Positions 6,973 through 7,086 of a DNA stretch of 7,086 nt are shown here, piece by piece. Every line of letters starts with the position of its first letter. Position 1 is the stretch's first letter. Source of the stretch: Bacteroidales bacterium. Lineage in GTDB: Bacteria > Bacteroidota > Bacteroidia > Bacteroidales > JAOZMU01. A program made the translations under genes and the position numbers. A model generated the notes under the pieces. It saw only the letters and a program-made list of their open reading frames with translations, was not told the origin of the DNA and searched no databases. The stretch covers positions 1 through 7,086 of the forward strand of contig JAOZMU010000168.1 in assembly GCA_029934165.1 (NCBI GenBank), in the 5' to 3' direction.

Positions 6973-7086
6973 AACAGTAAAAAAACAGTTTTAATTATTG
7001 AAATTCGCCACGAAGTAGCAACTTAATTCAACCTAGTAAAATGAATTTAATAAAGTAAGCCATTAAAATTCCTAACTAAAACTAAA

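Larger units (their letters stand above)
6275..7086. other. 812-bp region without a defensible gene
   Basis: The first part (to about 6740) is extremely AT-rich, about 22% GC by hand count over 6421-6600, and carries short diverged inverted repeats. The second part (6742-6960) rises to about 44% GC. It contains open frames on both strands: minus 6573-6944 and plus 6742-7026, the latter starting only with TTG. Neither has a recognisable domain, and the two overlap heavily, so at most one could be real and probably neither is. It may be a decayed gene, a fragment of a dispersed repeat, or a structured non-coding element. The promoter of the phosphoesterase must lie in the part nearest 6275. Nothing at the extreme right end looks like the start or end of a further gene. 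Confidence 0.55.

Overview
The window looks like ordinary chromosomal DNA from a low-GC member of the Bacteroidota. This is inferred from four things: AT-rich spacers, start codons with A/T-rich leaders and no clear Shine-Dalgarno sequence, two TAnnTTTG-type octamers upstream of one gene, and a prolyl oligopeptidase that begins with a short lipoprotein signal. No rRNA, tRNA, CRISPR array, recombinase or intact insertion sequence is visible.

Layout. Positions 126-644 (+) hold an unrecognised 172-residue cytosolic-type protein. Positions 793-2274 (+) encode a class V aminotransferase / cysteine-desulfurase-like PLP enzyme, followed by a hairpin terminator at 2280-2310. Positions 2441-3199 (+) encode a short-chain dehydrogenase of the YdfG type. 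A perfect 15-bp hairpin at 3214-3248, with A and T tracts on its two sides, separates it from the convergent prolyl oligopeptidase (S9A) gene at 3279-5405 (-) and probably serves both genes. Positions 5406-5779 contain no convincing gene. Positions 5780-6274 (-) encode a small YfcE/MJ0936-type metallophosphoesterase. From 6275 to the end (812 bp) no gene can be defended. That stretch divides into a very AT-rich part with short diverged inverted repeats (6346-6692) and a part near 44% GC (about 6742-6960) with spurious-looking open frames on both strands and several small inverted motifs. It is best read as a decayed or repetitive intergenic segment.

The four recognisable enzymes (PLP lyase/aminotransferase, hydroxy-acid or aldehyde reductase, extracytoplasmic proline-specific peptidase, phosphodiesterase) do not form an obvious pathway. 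Each has its own spacer or terminator, so they look like monocistronic housekeeping or metabolic genes. I see no convincing undescribed system. The items most worth a second look are the repeat-bearing tail, the cysteine arrangement of the PLP enzyme, and the orphan first gene.
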